A stretch of 64,000 nucleotides of DNA from Planococcus sp. SK3692 (GCF_028890485.2 NZ_JARCHV010000002.1:930001-994000), one strand, 5' to 3'; shown: positions 53,555 through 63,923, counted from the first letter of the stretch. Program-made: numbers and translations. Notes: a model not told the origin generated them from the letters alone.

Positions 53555-53812
53555 ATGGAATCAATGGTGACCAAGTTTTTCCTATCGCTGTTTGTGCCCG
53601 GGCTTCTTGTTATCCTGTTTACGCGCGTGACGTTTAACCATTATGTCGGGCTCATATTGACCGTAGCATTGATTGCTGCGGCCGTTTATGCCGGCTTTAC
53701 GCATACGTGGCTATTGTTTGTCGTCAACGCCGCTTCGTTAACAGCTGGTTTCTGGTATTCGAGCAATATGTATAATAAACGAAAAAAAGCCGAAGCTCAT
53801 GAAAATGAGTGA
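53555..53812 (+). CDS. csbA: CsbA-family small membrane protein
   Basis: An 85-residue protein with three hydrophobic segments (about 7-21, 27-45, 48-68) and a charged tail (KKRKKAEAHENE). It fits DUF2198/CsbA, whose Bacillus member is sigma-B controlled and of unknown function. AAGGGGAG precedes the ATG, 12 bases after minJ. Its last codons form part of the bidirectional terminator. Confidence 0.8.
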   Translation: MESMVTKFFLSLFVPGLLVILFTRVTFNHYVGLILTVALIAAAVYAGFTHTWLLFVVNAASLTAGFWYSSNMYNKRKKAEAHENE

Positions 53813-53823
53813 CGGCTTTTTTT
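53785..53823. terminator. Bidirectional terminator overlapping csbA 3' end
   Basis: AAAAAAAGCCG and CGGCTTTTTTT flank an inner AGCTCAT/ATGAGT pairing; serves csbA and the converging azlD. Confidence 0.8.
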
Positions 53824-53824
53824 A

Positions 53825-54133
53825 TTATCCAAACCAAATTCCGTACATGGAAAGAATGGCTATAGTCCCGAGAACGACAAGGATGACGTTCGCCCCGGTA
53901 AACGCGATGGCAAAGGCTGAAATGGCACCGATGACGCCAAACCATATGTTTTCCTGTATAAAAAACACGGCAGGAAAAATCAATGCTCCGAGCACGGCAT
54001 ACGGGATGTTGCGCAACACATTCTGTACGGTTTCGGGCAACTCACGGCCTTCTAAAAAGGTTAATGGTATTGCGCGTGGAATATATGTAACAACGGCCAT
54101 TCCAAAAATCATCCACCAAAACCAAGCACCCAT
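53825..54133 (-). CDS. azlD: AzlD-like branched-chain amino acid exporter subunit
   Basis: A 102-residue protein with four hydrophobic helices; VVTYIPRAIPLTFLEGRELPETVQNVLRNIPYAVLGALIFP is characteristic of AzlD. With AzlC it forms a branched-chain amino acid efflux pair (resistance to 4-azaleucine in Bacillus). It overlaps azlC by one base (TGATG), so the pair is coupled. Confidence 0.88.
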   Translation of the reverse strand: MGAWFWWMIFGMAVVTYIPRAIPLTFLEGRELPETVQNVLRNIPYAVLGALIFPAVFFIQENIWFGVIGAISAFAIAFTGANVILVVLGTIAILSMYGIWFG

Positions 54134-54825
54134 CAGGCGGCAACTCCTTTCCGTGAAACCAGTTCAATGATGATCGCTGAAGCAAGGGTCGACACCATGA
54201 TCGCCCAGCCTGTAGAGAGCCAGCCGGTGAAAAAGAACAGCGAGTTGAAAAGTGCGGCGATCAGCGCCAAGCTAAGAACTTTACGGTTGCCTTTCATGGA
54301 CGGCACGAGCAAGCCGACGAACATCGCATAAAGTGCAATCGACATGGAGGCCTGTAAAAAAGCAGGAAGGCTGGCGCCGATCAAATGGCCAAGCGAAGTG
54401 AATGCCACCCAGCTTCCGTAAGAAATGACGATGACCCCGGCCGCAAAAGACGTGCGGATCTTGTTGCCTGGCTGCGTGGCTAATACCGTAAATGTTTCAT
54501 CCGTTATGCCGAAAGCATATAATGCTTTTTTCCAACGGGCATCCGGCTCCATTTTTTCATTCAATGCCGCTGTCATCAAAAAATGGCGAATATTGACGAT
54601 GAAGGTATTGATGACAATGAGCGCTGGGAGTACACCGGCTGTGATAAGGGAAAGTGATATGTACTGGGCAGCGCCAGCAAAGACGAAGATGCTCATGGCA
54701 GTCGCTTCGATGAGCGATAAGCCTGTAGTTTTGGCCAATAGCCCAAAAGTCAGAGCCACCGGGAAATAACCGATGGCAATGCTAGCGCCGGCTTTCAGCC
54801 CTGAAGAGAATCCATGTTCTTGCAA
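54133..54825 (-). CDS. azlC: AzlC-like branched-chain amino acid exporter subunit
   Basis: A 230-residue membrane protein; GYFPVALTFGLLAKTTGLSLIEATAMSIFVFAGAAQYISL and INTFIVNIRHFLMTAAL are family hallmarks. The start is TTG at 54825 with AAAGGAG nine bases upstream, preferred to the TTG at 54849, which has none. It forms an operon with azlD. Confidence 0.87.
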   Translation of the reverse strand: MQEHGFSSGLKAGASIAIGYFPVALTFGLLAKTTGLSLIEATAMSIFVFAGAAQYISLSLITAGVLPALIVINTFIVNIRHFLMTAALNEKMEPDARWKKALYAFGITDETFTVLATQPGNKIRTSFAAGVIVISYGSWVAFTSLGHLIGASLPAFLQASMSIALYAMFVGLLVPSMKGNRKVLSLALIAALFNSLFFFTGWLSTGWAIMVSTLASAIIIELVSRKGVAA

Positions 54826-54967
54826 TTTGTTCCGCTCCTTTTGCCGCAAGTATTTCTCTTTTCCAAAACGTTAGAAAGAGTGTAAAGTAATTATAATAGC
54901 ATAGCATAATTTCTCCTGTTTTTAGATTCATTATTGAAAAATCGCGCAATTTAAAAGGAATGAGCTT

Positions 54968-55600
54968 ATGTCGGATTTTTTCACTATGGAAAACATCGTC
55001 GAGTTGACGCAATCTTACCGGGCATTTGGCCCGTTCATCGGATTTTTGCTGCCGTTCATTGAATCGTTCTTGCCGTTCTTGCCGCTTTTTGTCTTTGTGT
55101 TCGCCAATGCGACAGCTTACGGCCTATGGCTCGGTTTTCTGTTGTCGTGGGGCGGGGCGGTTGCGGGTTCATATACCGTATTCCTGCTGATCCGCAAGTT
55201 TGGGCAAGCACGATTTATGAATTTCATGACGCGTCACGAGAAAGTTGAAAGGCTCATCCACTGGGTAGAACGAAATGGCTTCGGACCTTTGTTCTTGTTG
55301 TTGTGTTTCCCGTTTACCCCGTCAGCTTTGGTCAACTTGGTCGCCGGGCTATCGAATATCAGCCGCCATTACTATTTATTGACCTTGATGGCAGGCAAGT
55401 TCGTCATGGTCTTGACGATTTCCTATGTCGGTTACGATATCCGTGCTTTATTCACCCAACCGGTCCGTACAGGCATCGTCATTGCCGTCATCGTGCTGCT
55501 TTATGTGATCGGAAAAATTCTAGAGAAGCGGCTCAATAAAAAAGTGGAAGCCGACTTCAAGCGTGCAAAAGAAGAACGCGAAAAAGAACGGCTGTCTTAA
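54968..55600 (+). CDS. TVP38/TMEM64 (DedA-like) family membrane protein
   Basis: A 210-residue protein with four to five helices. SFLPFLPLFVFVFANATAYGLWLGFLLSWGGAVAGSYTVFLLIRKFG and the later FPFTPSALVNLVAGLS are the core VTT-domain signatures of DedA/TVP38 proteins, now linked to lipid scrambling or flipping. The C-terminus is a charged tail. AAAAGGAATGAG precedes the ATG. Confidence 0.85.
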   Translation: MSDFFTMENIVELTQSYRAFGPFIGFLLPFIESFLPFLPLFVFVFANATAYGLWLGFLLSWGGAVAGSYTVFLLIRKFGQARFMNFMTRHEKVERLIHWVERNGFGPLFLLLCFPFTPSALVNLVAGLSNISRHYYLLTLMAGKFVMVLTISYVGYDIRALFTQPVRTGIVIAVIVLLYVIGKILEKRLNKKVEADFKRAKEEREKERLS

Positions 55601-55631
55601 CGGGAAAGTCGTTCTTTTCGATTGTTTATTG

Positions 55632-55652
55632 TATAATAAGAACAAACGTTCT
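55632..55652 (+). promoter_or_regulatory. TATAAT -10 box followed by LexA-box-like palindrome, upstream of addAB
   Basis: TATAAT at 55632-55637 is directly followed by AGAACAAACGTTCT (55639-55652), which contains GAAC-N4-GTTC and fits the Bacillus LexA (DinR) consensus CGAACRNRYGTTYC at 12 of 14 positions. It is 23 bases before the addB start. It can also be read as a small hairpin with a T-run. Confidence 0.6.
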
Positions 55653-55674
55653 TTTTTGAGAAGGGGTGCATTAC

Positions 55675-58600
55675 ATGTCTTTACGAATTGTCTACGGGCG
55701 TTCCGGAACTGGAAAAACCCGTTTTGTCCAAGAAGAAATCGCCGATAGTTTAAAAGACCAGGCGGATGGGGATCCGATATTTCTGATCGTCCCGGACCAG
55801 ATGTCTTTTTCTACGGAGTATCGGTTGTCTGCTGCATACGGCATGAACGGCATGATCCGTGCACAGGCCGTCACTTTCAAGCGTCTTGCCTGGCGTGTGT
55901 TGCAGGAAGTCGGCGGAATCAGCCGCAAAGAAATTGATACATTTGGCTATCGCATGTTGATCCGCAGCCTGCTTGAAGAACATAAGGATGAGTTTAACTT
56001 ATTTAGAAGAGCAGCTGGGAAACGGGGTTTTACTGACCAAATTGAGCAATTGATCAAAGAGTTCTCGCGTTATTGCATCGATTGCGCCGAACTCGGCACC
56101 ATCCGCTCGTCTCTCGAGTCAGCGGGGGCCCCGAGGACGCTGCAGGACAAAGCAGCGGATCTAGAGCTCATCCTATTGGAAATCGATCGCAGGCTGGGTA
56201 AAGTGTTTGTGGATTCTGAGGGACATCTTGGTTTATTAAGCGAAAAAGTCCGCCACTCGGAAACAATCAAGCATTCGGCTATTTATATCGACGGATTCGT
56301 CAGTTTTACTGCGCGCGAGTTTCAAATCATCGAAGAGTTGCTCAAATATGCTAAATCGGTGACGATCGTCCTACCGATGGATGACACGAGTAACACAGAA
56401 GATGAGCAGTCGCTATTCTATCAATCCGCCATCACGGCAAGCCGCTTAACGGATTTCGCCGCATCGGAAGGAATCGGGCTGGAACCCGACGTGTACCTGC
56501 AACAGCCAAAACGTTTCATGAACGAGGAACTTTCGCATCTCGAACGCTTTATTGAAGCCTTTCCTGCGCCATCCATCCAAGGGCAAGGGGCAGTGGAAGT
56601 AGTGGAAGCGTCCAATAGGCGCGCTGAAATCCATGAGCTTGCCCGCTCGATCCGGCAGCAGGTGATGGATGGCTGCCGCTATAACGATATTGCGGTGCTG
56701 TATCGCCAGCCCGAAGTGTACGACGAACTGATCAACACCATCTTTCCGCAATACGACATCCCTTATTTCATCAGCCAGAAAAAATCTATGCTTCATCACC
56801 CGTTAATCGAATTCAGCCGTTCTGCACTCGAAGCGGTCATCGGCAATTATGCATATGAACCGGTTTTTCGGGCATTGAAGACGGATTTGTTCTTCCCTGA
56901 AGGCAATGTCAGCAAATGGCGGGAGCGCGGAGACCAGCTGGAAAACTTCGTTTTGGCCAATGGCATCTACGGCGACCGCTGGTTTGACGATAAACGCTGG
57001 ATCTATAAAAAATACCGCGGGCTTGAATTTCATTCAGGCATCCAGACAGATGAAGAATTGGCGCTCCAGATGGAATTGCAGACTGTCAGGGATGTAGTGC
57101 GCGACCCGCTTGAGCGTTTGAAAACCCGCCTAGGAGACTGTGTGACCGGCCGGGACTTCGCCACAGCACTGTTTCAGTTTATCGAAGAGCTTGATGTGTA
57201 TGCGAAAGTCCAGCTGCTAAAAGACCGCGAAGAAGCGGATCATCAATTGCTTGCTGCATCTGAGCATGAGCAGGCATGGAATCAATGGGTTGGCGTGTTG
57301 GATCAATTCGTCCTGATGTTCGGAGACAAAGAACTTGACCTCCAAAGCGCCGCACGGATTCTTGATGAAGGTTTTGAAACATTGGAGTTTTCCCGCATTC
57401 CACCGTCGCTCGATCAAGTAACCATCGCCAAAATGGATTTGGCGCGCCTGATGGACATCCGGTCGGTCTTCATCATCGGCGCAAATGATGGCGTCTTGCC
57501 GCAGCGCATCGAACACGAAGGTCTCTTGACGGATGCGGAGCGGGAGTGGTTCCAAAAGATCGGCATCGAACTCGCCCCTAGCTCACGCATGCGGTTGATG
57601 GATGAAACGTATATGGCTTATCGTTCGTTCTCTTCTGCCTCTGACCGGCTGAGCGTCTCTTACCCGATTGCAGACGAGGAAGGAAAGGCTTTATTGCCTT
57701 CTTTATACATCAGGAAAATTATCGACCTGCTTCAAATTGAGCCGAAATTGGCAGCAATCGGCCCGGAAGAACTGCATGAGCCGGATGCACTGGAATATAT
57801 TAGCCATCCGCGCGCAACGCTTTCGCACCTGGCTGCCCAAATCAGGGGCGGAGAGCTTACCGGACAGTGGCAGGCCGTTCTCGATTATTACCGTGAAGAC
57901 CCGTTGTGGTCGTCGATCATCCATCAAGTGTTCAAGCCTTTGAGCCATGCGCAAGCGGAAAAGCTATCAGAAGAGATCGCTGAATCGCTTTACGGTGCAC
58001 CGATCGCTTCGAGCGTATCCCGCATCGAGACTTACCATAGCTGCCAATTCGCGCATTACGCAGCCTATGGCTTGAAACTTGAAGAACGCAGCCAATACCG
58101 GTTGGCTGCGCCGGCAATGGGAGATTTATTCCATGCGGCAATCAAATGGATTTCCGATGAAGTGATGCAACTCGGCGTTTCCTGGTCGTCATTAAGCAAG
58201 GAACAATGCGCAGATCTTGCCAAGCGGGCGATTGAACAATTATCGCCTTATTTTGTCAACCAGATCCTGTTGAGTTCACATCGCTATCGCTATATCCAGT
58301 ACAAACTTGAGGGCATCATTCGCCAAACGGCGTTCATGTTGAGCAAGCATGCACAAGTATCCGGCTTCGTGCCGGTCGCATTAGAAGTAGGCTTCGGCAC
58401 GAAAGAAGCGATTCCACCGCTCGACATTCCGCTCGAACGCGGGCGCAAGATGAATGTCAGGGGCCGCATCGACCGCATCGATTCGACCGATATCGGCGGC
58501 AAGCCGTATTTGCGGGTCGTCGATTATAAATCATCCAAGCAGGACTTAGATCTCGGCGAAGTTTATCACGGGTTGGCCCTGCAAACCTTTACTTATTTAG

Positions 58601-59151
58601 ATGTGGCCCTGACCCATTCGAAACGTTGGCTCGGGGAACAGGCGGAACCGGCAGGGGTGCTGTATTTCCATATGCATAACCCGATGCTGAAAATGACGAA
58701 ATTATTGACCGCAGAAGAGCTGGAAGAAGAACTTGCGAAGTCATTCAAAATGAACGGTTTAGTTGTGGAAGATCCGGAAGTCATACAGGCGATGGACGAT
58801 CAGATCGACGGCTATTCAAATGTCATTCCAGTGCGTCTCAATAAAAACGGCTCGGTCTCGAAAGGCTCATCGAAAACAGTCGAAAAAGATGATATGGAAA
58901 CGATCCGTAAGTTTGTGCGAAAAAAACACCAAGGGGCAGGAAATGGCATTCTTGACGGCAATACAGCCGTTTCGCCGTACCGCCTGAAAGATGACACGCC
59001 TTGCCAATTCTGCAATTTCCGATCGGTTTGCCAATTCGACCCGAGTGATCCCGACCAGGTCTACCGTAAATTGCCGGTATTGAGCCCCGACCAGGCAGTA
59101 GAGAAAATACGCAAGGAGTTGAGCGCTGATGATACCGGAAAAACCGAATGA
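55675..59151 (+). CDS. addB: ATP-dependent helicase/deoxyribonuclease subunit AddB
   Basis: A 1158-residue AddB subunit of the AddAB double-strand-break processing helicase-nuclease. Walker A is GRSGTGKTRF near residues 8-17. The C-terminal nuclease domain has the VVDYKSS motif. Fe-S cluster cysteines are in YHSCQFAHYA and CQFCNFRSVCQF. AAGGGG lies nine bases before the ATG at 55675; the GTG at 55666 is less well placed. It overlaps addA by 23 bases, implying coupled synthesis. Confidence 0.95.
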   Translation: MSLRIVYGRSGTGKTRFVQEEIADSLKDQADGDPIFLIVPDQMSFSTEYRLSAAYGMNGMIRAQAVTFKRLAWRVLQEVGGISRKEIDTFGYRMLIRSLLEEHKDEFNLFRRAAGKRGFTDQIEQLIKEFSRYCIDCAELGTIRSSLESAGAPRTLQDKAADLELILLEIDRRLGKVFVDSEGHLGLLSEKVRHSETIKHSAIYIDGFVSFTAREFQIIEELLKYAKSVTIVLPMDDTSNTEDEQSLFYQSAITASRLTDFAASEGIGLEPDVYLQQPKRFMNEELSHLERFIEAFPAPSIQGQGAVEVVEASNRRAEIHELARSIRQQVMDGCRYNDIAVLYRQPEVYDELINTIFPQYDIPYFISQKKSMLHHPLIEFSRSALEAVIGNYAYEPVFRALKTDLFFPEGNVSKWRERGDQLENFVLANGIYGDRWFDDKRWIYKKYRGLEFHSGIQTDEELALQMELQTVRDVVRDPLERLKTRLGDCVTGRDFATALFQFIEELDVYAKVQLLKDREEADHQLLAASEHEQAWNQWVGVLDQFVLMFGDKELDLQSAARILDEGFETLEFSRIPPSLDQVTIAKMDLARLMDIRSVFIIGANDGVLPQRIEHEGLLTDAEREWFQKIGIELAPSSRMRLMDETYMAYRSFSSASDRLSVSYPIADEEGKALLPSLYIRKIIDLLQIEPKLAAIGPEELHEPDALEYISHPRATLSHLAAQIRGGELTGQWQAVLDYYREDPLWSSIIHQVFKPLSHAQAEKLSEEIAESLYGAPIASSVSRIETYHSCQFAHYAAYGLKLEERSQYRLAAPAMGDLFHAAIKWISDEVMQLGVSWSSLSKEQCADLAKRAIEQLSPYFVNQILLSSHRYRYIQYKLEGIIRQTAFMLSKHAQVSGFVPVALEVGFGTKEAIPPLDIPLERGRKMNVRGRIDRIDSTDIGGKPYLRVVDYKSSKQDLDLGEVYHGLALQTFTYLDVALTHSKRWLGEQAEPAGVLYFHMHNPMLKMTKLLTAEELEEELAKSFKMNGLVVEDPEVIQAMDDQIDGYSNVIPVRLNKNGSVSKGSSKTVEKDDMETIRKFVRKKHQGAGNGILDGNTAVSPYRLKDDTPCQFCNFRSVCQFDPSDPDQVYRKLPVLSPDQAVEKIRKELSADDTGKTE

Positions 59152-62100
59152 TGCCACGTGGACCGACGAACAATGGCAGGCGATATGGGCAAAGGGACAG
59201 GATATGCTCGTATCGGCTGCGGCAGGGTCCGGTAAAACGGCTGTCCTGATCAACCGGATGATCGAAAAAGTGCTTGATGAACAAGATCCGATATCCGTCG
59301 ATGAATTATTGGTCGTCACCTTCACGAACGCCTCCGCAGCGGAAATGCGCCACCGCATGTCGGCTGCGCTGGAGCAGGCAGTCGCAGCGCAGCCGGAATC
59401 CGTTCATTTAAAAAAACAGCTGCGGCTGATCAATAAAGCGCAAATTTCGACTTTGCACTCGTTCTGCCTTCAAGTCGTGAAGCAATACGCCTATCTGTTG
59501 GAAATCGATCCCGGTTTCCGCATTGCGGGAGATACGGAAGCGGCCTTGCTGCGTGATGATGTGATGGAGGCTGTGCTCGAATCCGCTTATGAAGGTGAAG
59601 TGCGCGAGAAGGTTTACAGGCTCGCGGATAGCTTCACTTCTGATCGCAGCGACCAAGCCATGGAGATCTTGCTGGGCAAATTATATGATTATTCACGTGT
59701 GCACCCGGAACCGGAAATATGGCTTGAACAATTGCCAAAGCTATACGCTGTGCCGGAACATGCAACAATTGACGAATTGCCTTTTATGGAAGATTTAAAA
59801 GTGACGATCCGTCATAGTTTTGAAGCGGCGCTTGATTTGCTTGATGAAGGATGGGAACTGGCTACCCGTCCGGATGGGCCGGCCATTTTGGAAGAGAATT
59901 TCCGGATGGATGCTACATTGATCCGTGCCGCAATCGACGCACTGGATGAGTCCTGGGAGTCGCTTCATGCATATGCGCGAAATATTAAATGGGAGCGCTT
60001 GGCATCCGTGAAAAAGGATTCCTGCGATCCGCAGTTGGCAGAAGAAGCAAAAGCGCGGAGAAATGAAGCAAAAAAACTGTTCAATGACGTGAAGGACGGC
60101 TATTTCACCCGGGCTCCTCAACGGCTGCTTGAGGAGATGCGTGAAATGGCGCCGCTCATGACCACATTGGTCGATTTGACGAAGCGCTTTGCAGAAAATT
60201 ATAAAGCCCTCAAAATCGACCGTGGTTTGGTGGATTTCTCGGATTTGGAACATTATGCTTTGGAAATTTTGAGCGATGGCGGGGAACCCTCCGCCATTGC
60301 ACAAGATTACCGTGCGCGGTTCAAGGAAGTGTTGGTTGATGAATACCAGGATACGAATATGCTGCAAGAAACGATACTCGGCCTTGTAAAATCGGGTGCT
60401 GAACAAGACGGCAATTTATTCATGGTGGGGGATGTTAAACAGTCCATCTACCGCTTCCGCCTGGCAGAGCCGATTTTATTCCTTGGCAAGTATTCCCGCT
60501 TTAACCGGGAAGCTCAAGGGACAGGCCTGCGAATCGATTTGAATGCTAATTTCAGGAGCCGTAAGGAAGTGCTCGATGGCACCAATTACATCTTTTCGCA
60601 GATCATGGGCGAGCGCGTCGGTGAAATCAGCTACGATGAAGATGCGGCACTGAAGCCAAAAGCTCCCTATCCCGACGAAGATGTGCCAATCCACTTGACG
60701 CTCATTCATGAACCGGAAACGGAAGAAACCGAAGAAATGCCAGTTGATATGGATAAGTCACAATGGGAAGCCCGTTGGATTGCAAAGAAGATCCGCCTTA
60801 TGATCGATGCGGGAACGCTCGTGCATGATCCGTGGAGCGGGAAAGAGCGTCCACTTGAATACCGTGACATCGTCGTATTGATGCGTTCAATGACTTGGTC
60901 GGGTGATTTTTCCGATGAATTCAAAATGGCTGGTGTTCCTCTGTACGCAGAATTGAGCGGCGGGTATTTCGATGCTCTTGAAGTGATGATTATGCTCAAT
61001 ACATTGCGAGTCATCGACAATCCATATCAAGACATTCCCCTTGCTGCCGTATTACGCGCGCCGTTTTTCGGTCTACAGGAAAATGAGTTGGCAGCGATTC
61101 GTCTTGCTGATTCAAAAGGAACTTTCTACGATGCGTTGAAAGCGTTCATCCGCGTCGGTACAATGGCAGAAGAAACGCGTCGCAAGCTGGCGCGCTTTAC
61201 GAACAACCTTCAAGCTTGGCGGGATCTGGCGCGCAGGGGCTCGTTATCCGAGCTGATTTGGAAAGTGTACTTGGATACGAATTACTACGAAATGGCGGGT
61301 GCCATGTCGAACGGCAAGCAGCGCCAAGCGAATCTGCGTGCCCTTCATGACCGAGCGCTCGAATATGAAAAAACCGCTTTTCGCGGATTGTTCCGGTTCT
61401 TGCGGTTTATTGACCGGATGCGGGAGCGTGGCGATGATCTTGGGACTGCGAAATCATTGAGTGAAAAAGAAAATGTTGTCCGTCTCATGACGGTCCATAA
61501 ATCGAAAGGCCTGGAGTTTCCAGTCGTCTTTTTCGCAGGGACTGGAAGACCGTTCAATGAAATGGATTTCCACAAACCGTATTTATTCGACCAGCAATAT
61601 GGGCTAGCGGTCAAGGCCGTCAATCCCGATACGCGGATCGAATTCACTTCGCTGCCTTATCTCGCCGTTAAAGAGATGAAGCAATTGCAGATGAAAGCAG
61701 AAGAAATGCGGGTTTTGTATGTAGCGATGACACGTGCAAAAGAAAAACTTTACTTAACTGCATCTATAAAAGACATCGATCGCTTGTTGGAGAAATGGAA
61801 GACCGTATCAGGCGATTTGCTGTTGCCTGATTTTAAACGGTCGCGTGCGAAGTCCTATTTGGATTGGATCGGCCCCGCCGTTTCCAGACATCCCGATGCC
61901 GAAGAGCTGCATGCAGGAGGCGAGGTGCTCGAGCATCACTCGCGCTTCCAAGTCGAGATTGTTGAGACGGTCTCCTTAGAACAGCCTCAGCCCTTGCTAG
62001 AAGCCCAACACGACCGGCCAGAAGCAGAAGCCGATGCAGCATTGATCCACAGCCGATTTGATTTTACTTATCCCCATCAAGCAGCTGTCGGAAAACGTTC

Positions 62101-62734
62101 CAAGCAATCGGTGACGGAAATGAAGAGGCTGCAGCTATTGCAACGTTCGGATGAGCCGGAATCGTTTATCCAAGATTATCAGCCGAAAGCGCAAAAGAAA
62201 GCGCCTCATCGTCCGGATTTCCTGATGGATCGCAAACTGTCAGCGGCAGATATTGGTACAGCAGTCCATACCGTCATGCAGCATTTGCCGCTTGAGCGGA
62301 AAATGGATGTCGGTGAAATCCGGCAATTTCTTGAGGAGTTGACGGGCCGCGAGATTTTAACGAAGGAAGAAGCGCAAGCTGTCAAAGCTGAACAGCTCGA
62401 AGCCTTTTTCCATAGTACAATTGCACAGCGCCTGATGAACGCTGAAGATATCAGGCGGGAAGTTCCTTTCACGTATGCACGTGCTGATGCAGACGGCGAC
62501 CATCAGATCGTCCAAGGGATTGTCGATTGCCTGTTCAAGGAAGACGGGGAATGGGTCCTGCTTGATTACAAAACGGATCAAACGCGCGGGATGGGCAATA
62601 TCCAATCGGCCATGAGAGAGCGCTACTCGATCCAGTTGTCGGTTTACCAAGAAGCGGTAGAAGCAATTTTGCGCATCCCCATAAAACAGCGTGTCTTGTA
62701 TTTGTTTGCTACCAATGAAGAAGTGGAAGTTTAG
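59129..62734 (+). CDS. addA: ATP-dependent helicase/nuclease subunit AddA
   Basis: A 1201-residue UvrD/Rep-type helicase with a RecB-like nuclease domain. Walker A is AAAGSGKT (31-38), motif II is LVDEYQDTN, motif III region VGDVKQSIYRFR, and motif V/VI MTVHKSKGLEFPVVF and RVLYVAMTRAKEKL. The nuclease motif LLDYKTDQ is at the C-terminal end. It pairs with AddB to resect breaks at Chi sites and load RecA. AAGGAG is ten bases before the ATG. Confidence 0.96.
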   Translation: MIPEKPNDATWTDEQWQAIWAKGQDMLVSAAAGSGKTAVLINRMIEKVLDEQDPISVDELLVVTFTNASAAEMRHRMSAALEQAVAAQPESVHLKKQLRLINKAQISTLHSFCLQVVKQYAYLLEIDPGFRIAGDTEAALLRDDVMEAVLESAYEGEVREKVYRLADSFTSDRSDQAMEILLGKLYDYSRVHPEPEIWLEQLPKLYAVPEHATIDELPFMEDLKVTIRHSFEAALDLLDEGWELATRPDGPAILEENFRMDATLIRAAIDALDESWESLHAYARNIKWERLASVKKDSCDPQLAEEAKARRNEAKKLFNDVKDGYFTRAPQRLLEEMREMAPLMTTLVDLTKRFAENYKALKIDRGLVDFSDLEHYALEILSDGGEPSAIAQDYRARFKEVLVDEYQDTNMLQETILGLVKSGAEQDGNLFMVGDVKQSIYRFRLAEPILFLGKYSRFNREAQGTGLRIDLNANFRSRKEVLDGTNYIFSQIMGERVGEISYDEDAALKPKAPYPDEDVPIHLTLIHEPETEETEEMPVDMDKSQWEARWIAKKIRLMIDAGTLVHDPWSGKERPLEYRDIVVLMRSMTWSGDFSDEFKMAGVPLYAELSGGYFDALEVMIMLNTLRVIDNPYQDIPLAAVLRAPFFGLQENELAAIRLADSKGTFYDALKAFIRVGTMAEETRRKLARFTNNLQAWRDLARRGSLSELIWKVYLDTNYYEMAGAMSNGKQRQANLRALHDRALEYEKTAFRGLFRFLRFIDRMRERGDDLGTAKSLSEKENVVRLMTVHKSKGLEFPVVFFAGTGRPFNEMDFHKPYLFDQQYGLAVKAVNPDTRIEFTSLPYLAVKEMKQLQMKAEEMRVLYVAMTRAKEKLYLTASIKDIDRLLEKWKTVSGDLLLPDFKRSRAKSYLDWIGPAVSRHPDAEELHAGGEVLEHHSRFQVEIVETVSLEQPQPLLEAQHDRPEAEADAALIHSRFDFTYPHQAAVGKRSKQSVTEMKRLQLLQRSDEPESFIQDYQPKAQKKAPHRPDFLMDRKLSAADIGTAVHTVMQHLPLERKMDVGEIRQFLEELTGREILTKEEAQAVKAEQLEAFFHSTIAQRLMNAEDIRREVPFTYARADADGDHQIVQGIVDCLFKEDGEWVLLDYKTDQTRGMGNIQSAMRERYSIQLSVYQEAVEAILRIPIKQRVLYLFATNEEVEV

Positions 62735-62744
62735 GAGGATTATT

Positions 62745-63923
62745 TTGAAATTACAACCGATTTCTTTACACGAACGGGTGGACGCCATCGATTTGATGAG
62801 GGGATTTTCATTATTCGGGATCCTGCTCATCAATATGCTGGCCTTCCACACGCCTTTAAGCTACATCGATCCGTATAAATGGTTCAGCGGAACTATGGAT
62901 CAAACCATTTTTATCGGCTTGGATATTTTCGTCCAAGCAAGTTTTTATCCTTTATTTGCAATGTTGTTTGGGTACGGCTTGATGATGCAGTTTTTGCGGG
63001 CGCAAGGACAAAGCCAGCCATTTATTCCGGTAGCCGTCAAGCGACTGCTGATATTATTGGGATTTGGGATTATTCATGCCTTTTTTATCTGGTATGGAGA
63101 TATTTTGATCACGTATGCACTTATGGGCTTGTTGTTGATCGGCATGCTAAGTTTGCCAGCTAACTGGCTTCTTGGGCTCGGCGTCCTAATTTACACTTTG
63201 CCACATCTAATGTTCACCGCTATTATGTTTATTTCGGTCATGGCAGATCCGAATATTTATATCGGCTATCAGGAAGCCGAGCAGTCCATCGCAGCCTATG
63301 GCTCTGGCAGCTTTGCTGAAATTTTCAGCAGGAGGTTGACGGATTGGTATTACGGCAATAATCCATTCAGCTTCATCATTTATGTCGTCACCATCTTGCC
63401 GCTCATGATGGTCGGGGCCGCCGCAGCCAAATGGCGGATGATCGAACAAGTTGCTATCAAGAAAAAGACATGGATCGTGCTTGCCGCCGGTTCGCTTATA
63501 GTCGGGTTGCTATTGAAATCGACTCCATACATCTTCGATAAGAATTATGCCTATCAGTATGTTCAGGAGATGTTCGGCGGGCCGCTTGTTTCGATTGGAT
63601 ATGCAGCAATCATTGCCTTATTATCGCTGAATAAGTCATTCATGAAAGCCCTCTCGCCGTTAATTAAAGCGGGCAGGATGTCAATGACGGTCTATCTCAT
63701 GCAATCGATCATCGCAACGAGTATTTTCTATTCATTCGGTTTGGGCTTATACGGCCAAGTAGACTTGTTGACTGGGACCTTGATTGCCGTCGGTATATTC
63801 ATTGTGCAATTGATTTTTGCTGAACTATGGTTCAGTAAATTTAAACGGGGGCCGGTTGAAATGATCTGGCGCCGCTGGACGTACGGAAATAATTTTGAAA
63901 AAAGCAACAATTCAAAACGCTGA
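62745..63923 (+). CDS. DUF418-family polytopic membrane protein
   Basis: A 392-residue protein with about nine hydrophobic helices; RVDAIDLMRGFSLFGILLINMLAF is the hallmark of the DUF418 family (annotated as possible transporters, function unknown). AGGAGG is six bases before the TTG at 62745; in-frame ATGs upstream lie inside addA. It is 10 bases after addA and could be cotranscribed with addBA. Confidence 0.8.
   Translation: MKLQPISLHERVDAIDLMRGFSLFGILLINMLAFHTPLSYIDPYKWFSGTMDQTIFIGLDIFVQASFYPLFAMLFGYGLMMQFLRAQGQSQPFIPVAVKRLLILLGFGIIHAFFIWYGDILITYALMGLLLIGMLSLPANWLLGLGVLIYTLPHLMFTAIMFISVMADPNIYIGYQEAEQSIAAYGSGSFAEIFSRRLTDWYYGNNPFSFIIYVVTILPLMMVGAAAAKWRMIEQVAIKKKTWIVLAAGSLIVGLLLKSTPYIFDKNYAYQYVQEMFGGPLVSIGYAAIIALLSLNKSFMKALSPLIKAGRMSMTVYLMQSIIATSIFYSFGLGLYGQVDLLTGTLIAVGIFIVQLIFAELWFSKFKRGPVEMIWRRWTYGNNFEKSNNSKR

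Noticed and set aside
59795-60406. 203-codon open frame on the minus strand
   Set aside because: Antisense shadow of addA, which has all helicase motifs on the other strand.
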